This document shows positions 34,801 to 42,672 of a stretch of DNA of 64,000 nucleotides, one piece after another. The stretch lies in the NCBI RefSeq assembly GCF_021484805.1, contig NZ_CP090557.1:1166501-1230500 (forward strand), written 5' to 3'. The notes under the pieces are model-generated. The model was given only the letters and a program-made list of their open reading frames with translations, was not told the origin of the DNA and ran no database searches. The position numbers were made by a program, and so were the translations under genes. Within the stretch, counting starts at the first letter, position 1. Each line of letters begins with the position of its first letter. The stretch is from Tellurirhabdus bombi. Its GTDB lineage: Bacteria; Bacteroidota; Bacteroidia; Cytophagales; Spirosomataceae.

Positions 34801-35857
34801 CAGGTTTGATGCGCCCATCATCGGTAGGTCCCCAACTGCTAAAGCTGGCAATGCGTGCATCAGCAGGTTGCGTGTAGGGAACCGACAAGGCACTGATCGC
34901 CCCGACGGAAAGAATATTTTTCGCCGTGCCGTAAGTTGCTATTTGGTCATAGCCGTTCTGGTCTTTGCGGGGTGTTCGGCTGACCGTATTGCTACTGCCG
35001 ATGTAATAAGGTTGATTAGCGCCCGGACCGTTCTGCCCGTGGTTGTTCCCCGCCGACTTGACAATGAGGTAATACGGCGCATTAATGGCAATTCGGTCCC
35101 AATCGCGGGCTTCGCTGTTGTAAATGCCAAATTTATGATCTTCGGTAGCGCTGATAGTCGTATCGCCATACCATTCCCATTTGATATCGCCGGTTCGGTC
35201 GGCATCGTACACCCAACCCGCCAGCGAACCGTAGGAGTGATTGGAAACCAACAAATCAGACGCAGCGGCGGCCATTTCGGCATCGTCGTTGCTAAAATCC
35301 CAGGCCCGCAATTTGCCGCCAAAGGCCATGCCCCGTGCCTGGGGATTGATGCCAGCCCCTATCATAATACCGGCTACGTGGGTCGCGTGATTGTCGTTTC
35401 GGGTGACGTTATCCACTTGCGTCACCCGGTCGGCCAATTCGATATGGGTAGCCAGCACGCGTCCCCCGTCCCAAATACCCAGTTTATTTTGTACTACTGC
35501 ACTGCTTCCCGACAACGATAATCCCAAACCGCCCCCCGAATACAGGGAAGAAGTCCGTGTCGTTTGCGCCGCCCGGGTAGCGCTGTAGGTAGCATCATAC
35601 AACAAATTGCCCCGCTCGTCAACGCCCTGCAAAATGATTACGCTGCCATCGCCCCTAAATTTCTGAAGCGGCAGGCCACGCTGCCGGGCTAGACTGGCCG
35701 CCCGTTGGTACAAAGTAGTATTCGTTTGCTCAAATTCCTTACCCAGCCGTTCCAGATTGATCCGTTGCTGCTGGTTGTAGAGATTTTTTTGGCCATAGGA
35801 AGACAAAGCCAAACAGGCAAGAAGAATTACTGGCGCAAACCAGCGCAAAAAGTACAT
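31859..35857 (-). CDS. Secreted subtilisin-like protease with type IX sorting domain
   Basis: The 1332-residue protein has a signal peptide (MYFLRWFAPVILLACLALSS) and a peptidase S8 domain with the complete triad: Asp130 (GIWDGG), His157 (NDNHATHVAGI), Ser379 (SGTSMSAPNV), plus oxyanion Asn271. After it come a P-domain-like region (about 450-570), a GEVED-type domain (about 590-730, with FIDWNLDGDFADAGE), a CARDB-like region (about 735-830), further Ig-like units, and a C-terminal type A sorting domain (from about 1250, LTIFPVPASHQVTIDY to the final LHNGKMQKL). It is exported by the type IX system and may be anchored on the surface. Confidence 0.93.
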   Translation of the reverse strand: MYFLRWFAPVILLACLALSSYGQKNLYNQQQRINLERLGKEFEQTNTTLYQRAASLARQRGLPLQKFRGDGSVIILQGVDERGNLLYDATYSATRAAQTTRTSSLYSGGGLGLSLSGSSAVVQNKLGIWDGGRVLATHIELADRVTQVDNVTRNDNHATHVAGIMIGAGINPQARGMAFGGKLRAWDFSNDDAEMAAAASDLLVSNHSYGSLAGWVYDADRTGDIKWEWYGDTTISATEDHKFGIYNSEARDWDRIAINAPYYLIVKSAGNNHGQNGPGANQPYYIGSSNTVSRTPRKDQNGYDQIATYGTAKNILSVGAISALSVPYTQPADARIASFSSWGPTDDGRIKPDLVGVGVSVLSAGSVSNNTYATLSGTSMSAPNVSGSLFLLQEYFAQLNGGRFMRSSTLRGLAIHTTDEAGDNPGPDYRFGWGLLNTERAARVIGNADRSHLLEERTLTAGQTYTVQLVASGRGPLVATICWTDPEGTATASANINSRTPKLVNDLDIRLSSGQTTTLPWALNPAEPTQAATRSDNVVDNVEQIRIENPIPGSTYTLTVSHKGALTNARQDYALLASGVGGTVYCASAATSAGGTQIDRVRFAGIDQAGQAGCQPYTNFMTNVAIVAKGQQLPLEIVLGSCGNTRPSTTKVFIDWNLDGDFADAGELVATSGTLTAPATFASNLVIPPNLTEGQTTRLRIVTVETADNNAVLPCGNFANGETQEFLVRFTRPQNDVGVTALLAPENAFCGQDALRVGVRVQNFGTSPQTAILVTVRVTTADGTLVTTLTGTTTQPVAASAEASLTLQSPLTLQPGVAYRFTATTNLSSDQDTTNNQLAETRTTVVAPTPGNLTASYCGENPVALRSTGSGLTFWYDALTGGNLLAVGNATSTTVRPANNVYYAGINDFSGIVGPTEKGAFGGGTYAGNFGPQPLITTQIPLVLESARLYIGNAGRITFTVQRLDGTFVSSTTLDVTATRNPNTPVGTPPAGQTSDDPTDRGAEYPLNLRIPEPGDYKIAIEYENGASIFRSNVGVSGFPFSIPGVVLLKGSLFNNDTLKTAYYYLYNLKVKSLGCSAGQRTAVTAQPTDAVQATITPEGSTTACQGTGVRLRATESPAVSYQWLRDGQRIGGATTPVFSATLTGAYTVEVTGGCGPITSAPVAVTIQEPIRPTVTRDEYRLLSSAPSGNQWLLNGVAIPAATQQMLLVSQSGRYSVRANQNGCGELASDEITIEVITATTEPLGNGKLTIFPVPASHQVTIDYVLPVLAARSYQIQLTDLRGITIQKATMTRVQNKLYHTFDVSGLPAGIFLIVIQDAEGNVLHNGKMQKL

Positions 35858-35953
35858 AATGAATCGATAAAGCCGTAAAGTTGAAATCTGAATAACTAAC
35901 GAAAATACTTAATTATTCTGGCATCTCCCCGCCGCTTTTTCAACTCTTCCGGC

Positions 35954-36490
35954 TTATTGTTCTGGCCGTAGCTGAATGGGCACAATGGCTTCCGTTTTGT
36001 CCCAGGTTAGCAGCATGTCCGTACCGCGTTCTTTCGGGGCAAAACTGATGTAAAACTGCTCGGCCACATTGTTCCGTTTGCGCGTCATCACCGGCACGCG
36101 CAGCACATCCTTCGTCTGATCGTAATCGGTTCCCCACTGTCCGGTTTCCCGGTTAAAGATCACAATCCAGTTGCCTTCACTGGGAATGGTCCAGAGCGAA
36201 TATTCTCCCTCATCCAGGGGTTGTCCGGCCACTACCACATCCTGATCAAATTCGATGAGCGTCGCTTCGTTGGCACCTGTCCGCCATACTTCTCCGTACG
36301 GCACCAGATCCCCAAAGATTTTGCGGTCTTTCTTGTAAGGCTGGCAGTAATCGACCTTCACCGAAACGCCATTCTGATTGATTTGGGCTACGGCTTCGGG
36401 ACTTTTTGATTTCGTCCACGACCGAAGCACAAAAAAGCCAATGAGTACAACAACGGCAAGACCACCGATAATCCAGAGTATTTTTTTCAT
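35954..36490 (-). CDS. DUF2911-family membrane-anchored protein
   Basis: The 178-residue protein has one N-terminal membrane helix (ILWIIGGLAVVVLIGFFVL) and a DUF2911 domain marked by VSVKVDYCQPYKKDRKIFGDLVPYGEVWRTGANEAT and EGEYSLWTIP. The fold faces the periplasm. The family is common in Bacteroidota and has no assigned function. It is alone between the protease and the divergent metal operon. Confidence 0.88.
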   Translation of the reverse strand: MKKILWIIGGLAVVVLIGFFVLRSWTKSKSPEAVAQINQNGVSVKVDYCQPYKKDRKIFGDLVPYGEVWRTGANEATLIEFDQDVVVAGQPLDEGEYSLWTIPSEGNWIVIFNRETGQWGTDYDQTKDVLRVPVMTRKRNNVAEQFYISFAPKERGTDMLLTWDKTEAIVPIQLRPEQ

Positions 36491-36600
36491 GATGGGTTAA
36501 TTAATTATAGACTGCAATAAAATAGTTAAGATCAATTAATTCCAATAGGGTAACGTTTTTGACTACCTGTTGCACAAGCTTGTCGGCTATATTTGCTCCC

Positions 36601-36939
36601 ATGAAGTGGCTGACAACCATACTGACTGTTTATCTGCTGGGGCTTTCGTTATGGCCCTGTGCCGATGAACCACTTACCCTCGCCGGACAGCCAGAGATCA
36701 GTTTGTCTATCCAGGTGCGTGAAGCCACCGAATCGTCGCATGGGCACGCTCATTTGTGTTCGCCTTTGTGTGCTTGTGCCTGTTGCGCGACCACCCTTAC
36801 GGCGGCTCCGCGCTTTCTTTATACACTCAACTCACCGGCTGAAATACTGTTTCCATCTTCGCTGGTTTTCGCCTACTATCCGCCCCACTGGGTTGATCCA
36901 CTCTCGGCCATCTGGCAACCGCCCAAGCTTACCGTCTGA
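36601..36939 (+). CDS. Small Cys/His-rich protein heading the metal efflux operon
   Basis: From ATG 36601 the product is 112 residues with a signal-like hydrophobic N-terminus (MKWLTTILTVYLLGLSLWP). The centre has a dense ligand cluster: His47, His49, His51, Cys53, Cys57, Cys59, Cys61 and Cys62 (HGHAHLCSPLCACACC). Small proteins of this kind occur ahead of CusA/CzcA pumps in Bacteroidota (DUF6660-like). Metal binding in the periplasm is inferred. TATATTTG at 36588-36595 fits a -7 element, which would give a nearly leaderless message. Confidence 0.75.
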   Translation: MKWLTTILTVYLLGLSLWPCADEPLTLAGQPEISLSIQVREATESSHGHAHLCSPLCACACCATTLTAAPRFLYTLNSPAEILFPSSLVFAYYPPHWVDPLSAIWQPPKLTV

Positions 36940-36950
36940 ACAACGTTTCT

Positions 36951-36992
36951 GCTGCGTAGATACCTCCTTTCGTTTTGAAAGGGCTTAGCAGC
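36951..36992 (+). repeat. Two-part hairpin before the CusA-TolC gene
   Basis: GCTGC (36951) pairs with GCAGC (36988) around an inner stem, CCTTTC (36966) with GAAAGG (36977), in the 88-base gap before cusA. There is no T-run. It could be a processing or translation-control element. Confidence 0.5.
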
Positions 36993-37027
36993 GTGTATTC
37001 CTGTGTTTCATTTTTGTTCATACGGTC

Positions 37028-40000
37028 ATGCTGGACTCTCTTATCCGCTTTTCCATTCGGAATAAGCTCATTATTGGCCTGGCAACGCTGGCATTGATTG
37101 CCTGGGGTAGTTATTCCCTTAGCCGGTTGCCCATCGATGCGCTGCCCGATATTACCAATAATCAAGTTCAAATTATTACCAACAGTCCGTCGCTCTCGGC
37201 GCTCGATGTGGAACGCCTCATCAGTTTTCCGATTGAGCAAACGATGGCGACGTTGCCCGATCTGGAAGAGGTTCGTTCGATTTCACGCTTTGGGCTATCG
37301 GTGGTAACGGTGGTTTTCGACGATGCCGTCGATATTTATTTTGCCCGCCAGCAGGTTTTCGAGCGCCTTCAGCAAGCACATAACCTGATTCCGGAAGGCG
37401 TGGGCGAGCCCGGACTCGCTCCGGTTACGACGGGACTTGGCGAAATCTATCAATACATTATTCGTCCCAAACCGGGTTTTGAAGCCCGTTATCCAGCCAC
37501 CGAACTCCGCTCCATTCAGGACTGGATTGTCCGGCGGCAACTGCTGGGAACGCCCGGTGTGGCCGATGTGAGCAGCTTCGGAGGGTACCTCAAACAATAC
37601 GAAGTAGCGGTCGATCAGCAACGTTTACGGGGCGCGGGCGTAACCCTGGACGAGCTATTTACCGCCCTCGAAAAAAACAACCAGAACACGGGCGGGGCCT
37701 ACATCGACCGCCGGCCCAATGCCTATTTTATCCGCAGCGAAGGGTTGATTCGGAGTTTGGCGGACATCGGTAAAATTGTTGTTCACCGCACGCCGGGTGG
37801 AATGCCCGTTCTGGTTCGCGACGTGGCGCAGGTTCAGTTTGGCCATGCCGTGCGTTACGGAGCCATGACGCACAATGGCGATGGCGAGGTTGTCGGGGCG
37901 TTGGTGATGATGCTGAAGGGGGCTAATTCGTCCCAGGTCATCGGCAACGTTAAGGAGCGCATGGAGCAGATTAAAAAAAGTCTGCCCGAAGGCGTTGAAC
38001 TGCACGCTTTCCTGGACCGGACCGATCTGGTTAACCGCGCTATTAGCACCGTTGAGCGGAACCTGATTGAAGGTGCTTTGATCGTCATTTTCGTGCTGGT
38101 CATTCTACTGGGAAACTGGCGGGCGGGGCTGATTGTGGCGTCGGTGATTCCGCTGGCCATGCTCTTCGCCGTGTCCATGATGAATCTGTTTGGCGTATCC
38201 GGCAACCTGATGAGCCTGGGCGCCATTGATTTCGGACTGATTGTCGATGGTGCCGTGATCATTGTCGAAGCAACTTTGCATCATCTCGGCCTAAAACGCT
38301 ACCAGCACCAATTATCACAGGCCGAAATGGACGAAGAAGTTTACGTATCGGCCAGCCGAATCCGCTCGTCGGCGGCTTTTGGCGAGATTATTATTCTGAT
38401 CGTTTACTTGCCTATTCTGGCGCTGGTCGGCATCGAAGGAAAGATGTTTCGACCGATGGCGCAGACGGTGGCATTCGCGATTCTGGGGGCGTTCATTCTG
38501 TCGCTGACTTACGTGCCAATGATGTCGGCGCTGTGTCTGAGTCGGAAACCGGCCAAAAATACCCGCACGCTCTCGGATAAAATTATGGCCTTCTTCCACC
38601 GAATCTACGACCCGGTTATTCACTGGACATTGGCCAATAAAAAGGCAGTTCTCGCCGCTTCACTGGGGTTATTTGCCCTAACGCTCTGGATTTTCTCTCG
38701 GCTGGGCGGCGAGTTTATTCCACAGCTTGACGAAGGCGATTTTGCCGTTGAAACACGTGTCATGACGGGTTCTTCGCTGGCGCAATCCGTGGCGGCGGCC
38801 CAGAAAGCGGGCGAAGTATTAAAGGCCAATTTTCCGGAAGTAAAAGAAGTGGTTGGCAAAGTCGGTTCCAGCGAAATCCCAACCGATCCGATGCCCATCG
38901 AAGCCACCGACCTGATGGTTATTCTGAAAGATCGCTCGGAATGGACATCGGCAAAAAACCGCGAAGAACTAGCCGACAAAATGCAGCAAAAGTTGGCGCA
39001 GATTCCGGGCGTTAGTTTTGGCTTTCTGCAACCCATTCAGATGCGGTTCAGCGAATTGATTTCGGGCGTTAAGCAGGATGTAGGCATCAAACTCTACGGC
39101 GAAGATTTGACCGTGCTGGCCGATTACGCCGCCCGGATGGGTCGCATCGTTAACTCGGTAAAGGGAGCTAAAGATCTGTATGTAGAACAGGTATCCGGTT
39201 TGCCCCAGATTGTGGTGCAATACGACCGGGATGCGCTGGCCCGTTTTGGCATATCCATCAAGGATGCCAACCGCTACGTGGAAGCGGCCTTTGCCGGAGC
39301 TACGGCGGGTCTGGTCTACGAAGGTGAACGCCGCTACGATCTGGTGGTTCGACTCCAGGAAGCCGGGCGGCAACGGCTCGAAGACGTGCAAAATCTACTC
39401 ATAACCACAGTCGATCACCAAATGGTACCGCTCAGCCAGGTCGCTGCCGTTTCGTTTCAAAACAGTGTCAATCAGATTCAGCGGGACAATGCCCAGCGGC
39501 GAATTACGGTGGCGTTTAACGTGCGGGGCCGCGATGTAGAAAGCGTGGTGCAGGAATTACAGCAAAAACTGGATCAGCAGTTGAAGCTCCCGCCCGGCTA
39601 TTACCTGCGCTACGGCGGTCAGTTCCAGAACCTGGAAGAAGCTAAAGATCGGCTTCAGATTGCCGTCCCGGTTGCGCTGGGCCTGATCTTTCTGCTGCTC
39701 TTTTTCACCTTTAAATCGGTTCGGCAAAGTCTGCTCATTTTTTCGGCGATTCCGCTTTCGGCCATTGGCGGCGTGCTGGCGCTCTGGCTGCGGGGTATGC
39801 CATTTAGTATTTCGGCGGGTGTGGGCTTCATTGCGCTCTTTGGCGTAGCGGTTCTAAACGGAATTGTCCTGATCGCCGAGTTTAACCACCTAAAAGAAAA
39901 CACTGATTTGAGCTTACAAGACATTATTCTACAAGGCACCGCCAACCGCCTGCGGCCCGTCCTGATGACAGCGCTGGTCGCTTCGCTGGGTTTTCTGCCC

Positions 40001-41419
40001 ATGGCGCTGGCTACCACCGCCGGGGCCGAAGTACAACGGCCGCTCGCTACGGTGGTCATCGGAGGGCTGGTTTCGGCCACGCTTCTGACGCTGCTGGTGT
40101 TGCCTTGCCTGTACTGGTGGGAACAAAAAAACCAATCCAAAGATCAACGGTCAATTGCCAGTAGTCAGGTGGTTACTGTATTAATTTTGGTAGGAAGCCT
40201 GCTAGCCATACAGTCGCCCGTTTGCGCGCAAACGCCTTTGACGATTGAAAGTGCCTTACAGCAGGCCCAGACCGCCAACGGGGCCGTTACCGTCAGCAAC
40301 CTGAACATTGCTATTCAGAGAACATCCCGACGCGCCTCCCGCGACCTGGGCGCTACCGACCTGAACTGGACTGCCGGACAATACAACAGTCGCGCTTTCG
40401 ACAATAACTTCACCGTTTCGCAAGCCATTCCCAATCCAACACTGCTCCGGCGGCTGGGCCAACTCGCCGATGCGGGCCTAAAAAGCAGTGAGTTGGGGGC
40501 GGCGGTTGTGCAAAACGATTTGCGGGCGCAGGTAAAGGGAGCTTATTATGATCTGGTTTATCTGGCCGAACGACAACGGCTCTTACGCACCCAGGATAGT
40601 TTACTAACTGAATTTCAGAATGCTACTAACTTGCGGCTACGCACTGGCGAAGGCACCGCCGTGGAAGTAGCAACTGCCGCCAATCAACAGGGCGAAATCC
40701 GCAATCTCATGGCCCAAACGGAAGCAGACCAGCAAATGGCGATTCTGCGGATTCAAACCTTACTCAATACCCGGCAACCTGTCACGGTAAGCGAGACCAC
40801 CCTCAGCCGCCGCTCCCTGCTCCTTGTTACCGACTCGGCAACCCTGGCTCAAACACCAGAACTAGCGCTCATTCGCCAGCAAACCGACGTAGCACTTCGG
40901 CAAATCGCAGTCGAGAAAGCTCGGCTACTTCCTTCTTTTTCGCTGGGTTATTTTAACCAGTCGCTGATTGGAAATTATACGCTGGGTGGCCCGGGCGGTC
41001 CAACACAGGAGGTGTATTATGGTGGAGGCCGACGCTTTCAGGGCTTTATGGCGGGTATTGCCTTGCCGGTATTTCGGGGTCCGCAGCGTGCCCGTATCGA
41101 GGCGGCGGAACTGGGGCAGCAACTCAATACCGCCATGCTTGCGCTGGCCCAACGGAATCTACAGGGTGATCTGGCGGTACTGGTTCAGGAAATTCGGAAG
41201 CGGCAAAGTAGCCTGACTTACTACGAACAAACGGGCCTGCCTACGGCGCAGTTGCTAGCCGAAAAAGCCCGGATCGCTTTCAAGTCCGGCGACATCGACT
41301 ATCTGGCGTATTCGCAGGCGCTGAGCCGATCCTACCAGACCCGTTCCGGTTACATCGACGTGCTGGGACAGCATAATCAACTCGTTATTCGTTTAGAGCA
41401 ACTTCTAGGCTTACCGTAA
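37028..41419 (+). CDS. cusA: CusA/CzcA heavy-metal RND pump fused to a TolC-like domain
   Basis: The 1463-residue protein joins two parts. Residues 1-1035 form a 12-helix heavy-metal RND transporter; helix 4 has the proton-relay acids of the CzcA/CusA class in DFGLIVDGAVIIVE (Asp401, Asp407, Glu414). After a polar linker (about 1036-1047), a second hydrophobic, signal-like stretch (VVTVLILVGSLLAIQSPVCAQ, 1048-1068) leads into a TolC-family domain of about 395 residues (SALQQAQTANGAVTVSNLN, repeated coiled coils). The fusion is known in Bacteroidota. The reading frame is unbroken. It is followed 12 bases later by the adaptor gene. The metal is not fixed by sequence; Co, Zn or Cd are likely. 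Confidence 0.92.
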   Translation: MLDSLIRFSIRNKLIIGLATLALIAWGSYSLSRLPIDALPDITNNQVQIITNSPSLSALDVERLISFPIEQTMATLPDLEEVRSISRFGLSVVTVVFDDAVDIYFARQQVFERLQQAHNLIPEGVGEPGLAPVTTGLGEIYQYIIRPKPGFEARYPATELRSIQDWIVRRQLLGTPGVADVSSFGGYLKQYEVAVDQQRLRGAGVTLDELFTALEKNNQNTGGAYIDRRPNAYFIRSEGLIRSLADIGKIVVHRTPGGMPVLVRDVAQVQFGHAVRYGAMTHNGDGEVVGALVMMLKGANSSQVIGNVKERMEQIKKSLPEGVELHAFLDRTDLVNRAISTVERNLIEGALIVIFVLVILLGNWRAGLIVASVIPLAMLFAVSMMNLFGVSGNLMSLGAIDFGLIVDGAVIIVEATLHHLGLKRYQHQLSQAEMDEEVYVSASRIRSSAAFGEIIILIVYLPILALVGIEGKMFRPMAQTVAFAILGAFILSLTYVPMMSALCLSRKPAKNTRTLSDKIMAFFHRIYDPVIHWTLANKKAVLAASLGLFALTLWIFSRLGGEFIPQLDEGDFAVETRVMTGSSLAQSVAAAQKAGEVLKANFPEVKEVVGKVGSSEIPTDPMPIEATDLMVILKDRSEWTSAKNREELADKMQQKLAQIPGVSFGFLQPIQMRFSELISGVKQDVGIKLYGEDLTVLADYAARMGRIVNSVKGAKDLYVEQVSGLPQIVVQYDRDALARFGISIKDANRYVEAAFAGATAGLVYEGERRYDLVVRLQEAGRQRLEDVQNLLITTVDHQMVPLSQVAAVSFQNSVNQIQRDNAQRRITVAFNVRGRDVESVVQELQQKLDQQLKLPPGYYLRYGGQFQNLEEAKDRLQIAVPVALGLIFLLLFFTFKSVRQSLLIFSAIPLSAIGGVLALWLRGMPFSISAGVGFIALFGVAVLNGIVLIAEFNHLKENTDLSLQDIILQGTANRLRPVLMTALVASLGFLPMALATTAGAEVQRPLATVVIGGLVSATLLTLLVLPCLYWWEQKNQSKDQRSIASSQVVTVLILVGSLLAIQSPVCAQTPLTIESALQQAQTANGAVTVSNLNIAIQRTSRRASRDLGATDLNWTAGQYNSRAFDNNFTVSQAIPNPTLLRRLGQLADAGLKSSELGAAVVQNDLRAQVKGAYYDLVYLAERQRLLRTQDSLLTEFQNATNLRLRTGEGTAVEVATAANQQGEIRNLMAQTEADQQMAILRIQTLLNTRQPVTVSETTLSRRSLLLVTDSATLAQTPELALIRQQTDVALRQIAVEKARLLPSFSLGYFNQSLIGNYTLGGPGGPTQEVYYGGGRRFQGFMAGIALPVFRGPQRARIEAAELGQQLNTAMLALAQRNLQGDLAVLVQEIRKRQSSLTYYEQTGLPTAQLLAEKARIAFKSGDIDYLAYSQALSRSYQTRSGYIDVLGQHNQLVIRLEQLLGLP

Positions 41420-41431
41420 GCTATTTTCGCC

Positions 41432-42661
41432 ATGAAAACACCTATTTTTTATATACTGACCCTCACTAGTTTGTTGATCGCCTGTGATCCAAAAGGCGAT
41501 CAAACGACTGACACCGAGCAGAAAGAGCATGCGCACGAATCGCACGGGGAAGAACCAACAGATGTGATTGAATTGACCGCTGACCAGATTCGGTTGGGGG
41601 AAATAAAGCTCGGCACCGTTAGTTATCGTAACCTCACTCAGGTACTTTCCGTGAATGGCAAGCTGGCCGTACCGCCCCAGAATCAGGTGAGCATCACGGC
41701 CTTGCAGGGTGGTTTTGTCCGTAGTTTGCCCATCATGACCGGCCAACCGGTGCGAAAAGGGCAGGTTTTAGCGCGCATCGAAAATCCAGACCTGATTCAG
41801 TTGCAGCAGGAATACGCCGAGAATCACAGCCGCCTGACATTTCTCGAAGCCGAATACGCCCGACAGAAAGAATTAAGCCAGCAGGCGGTCAGCGCGCTAA
41901 AGGTTTTCCAGCAAACAACCGCCGAATTGTCGGCTACCCGTGCCCGCCTGGCGGGACTTGCGCAGCGCATTCAGCGGGTTGGTCTTTCCCCAAAAGCCGT
42001 CTTAAATGGGCAATTCAGCGCTTTTTACGTCATTACGGCCCCGGTAGCGGGCGTTATTACCAACGTCACCACTAACACCGGCCAATACCTGCAACCCGCT
42101 GACGTGCTGGCCCAGTTGGTCAGTAACGAAGGCGTTTACGCCGAACTGACTGTTTTTGAAAAAGACCTGCCGCAAATTCGGGAAGGGCAACGCTTCACGT
42201 TTCGTCTGACGAACGAAGCGGAGCGCGAACGAACGGGCCGAATTTCGTTTATCAACCAGGCGATTGAAGCCGACCGTTCCGTGCGGGTCGTTGCCCGTCT
42301 CGATCAGGACAGCGGCAAACTGACACCCAATACCTTTCTGAAAGCCAGCCTGAATCTGGGTAATAACCGAGTCACGGCTTTACCCGAAGGGGCCATCGTT
42401 AATTCGGAAGGAAAAGACTACATTTTCATAGTAACCACGGAAGAAGCTCACCACGAGCATAGAGAGGTCGGAACCGAAGCCGATCATACGTGTTTCAAGC
42501 AAATTCAGGTGCGGCGCGGGGTAACGGAAAATGGTTATTCGGCGGTCGTGCTCCCCGGCAATTTTGACATTGCTAAAACACAGGTAGTTATTCAGGGTGC
42601 GTATGCGGTGCTGTCTCAATTGAAAGCAGCTTCGGGCGAAGAAGAAGGCCACGCCCATTAA
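41432..42661 (+). CDS. cusB: CusB/CzcB-type periplasmic adaptor lipoprotein
   Basis: The 409-residue protein has a lipoprotein signal peptide with lipobox LLIAC (Cys18), a His-rich N-terminal stretch (EHAHESHGEE), a barrel-sandwich and coiled-coil core (QNQVSITALQGGFVRSLPIMTG, then residues 125-185), and a beta-barrel. A second His-rich loop (EEAHHEHREVGTEADHTC) lies within the C-terminal region, and the protein ends GHAH. The His clusters suggest that it collects metal for the RND pump. It is 11 bases before the ATPase gene. Confidence 0.92.
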   Translation: MKTPIFYILTLTSLLIACDPKGDQTTDTEQKEHAHESHGEEPTDVIELTADQIRLGEIKLGTVSYRNLTQVLSVNGKLAVPPQNQVSITALQGGFVRSLPIMTGQPVRKGQVLARIENPDLIQLQQEYAENHSRLTFLEAEYARQKELSQQAVSALKVFQQTTAELSATRARLAGLAQRIQRVGLSPKAVLNGQFSAFYVITAPVAGVITNVTTNTGQYLQPADVLAQLVSNEGVYAELTVFEKDLPQIREGQRFTFRLTNEAERERTGRISFINQAIEADRSVRVVARLDQDSGKLTPNTFLKASLNLGNNRVTALPEGAIVNSEGKDYIFIVTTEEAHHEHREVGTEADHTCFKQIQVRRGVTENGYSAVVLPGNFDIAKTQVVIQGAYAVLSQLKAASGEEEGHAH

Positions 42662-42672
42662 CATCATTCGCT

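Noticed and set aside
34868-35521. A 217-codon open frame on the plus strand opposite the secreted protease
   Set aside because: It lies wholly inside the protease catalytic domain on the other strand, has no domain, and is explained by the GC-biased third positions of the real gene.
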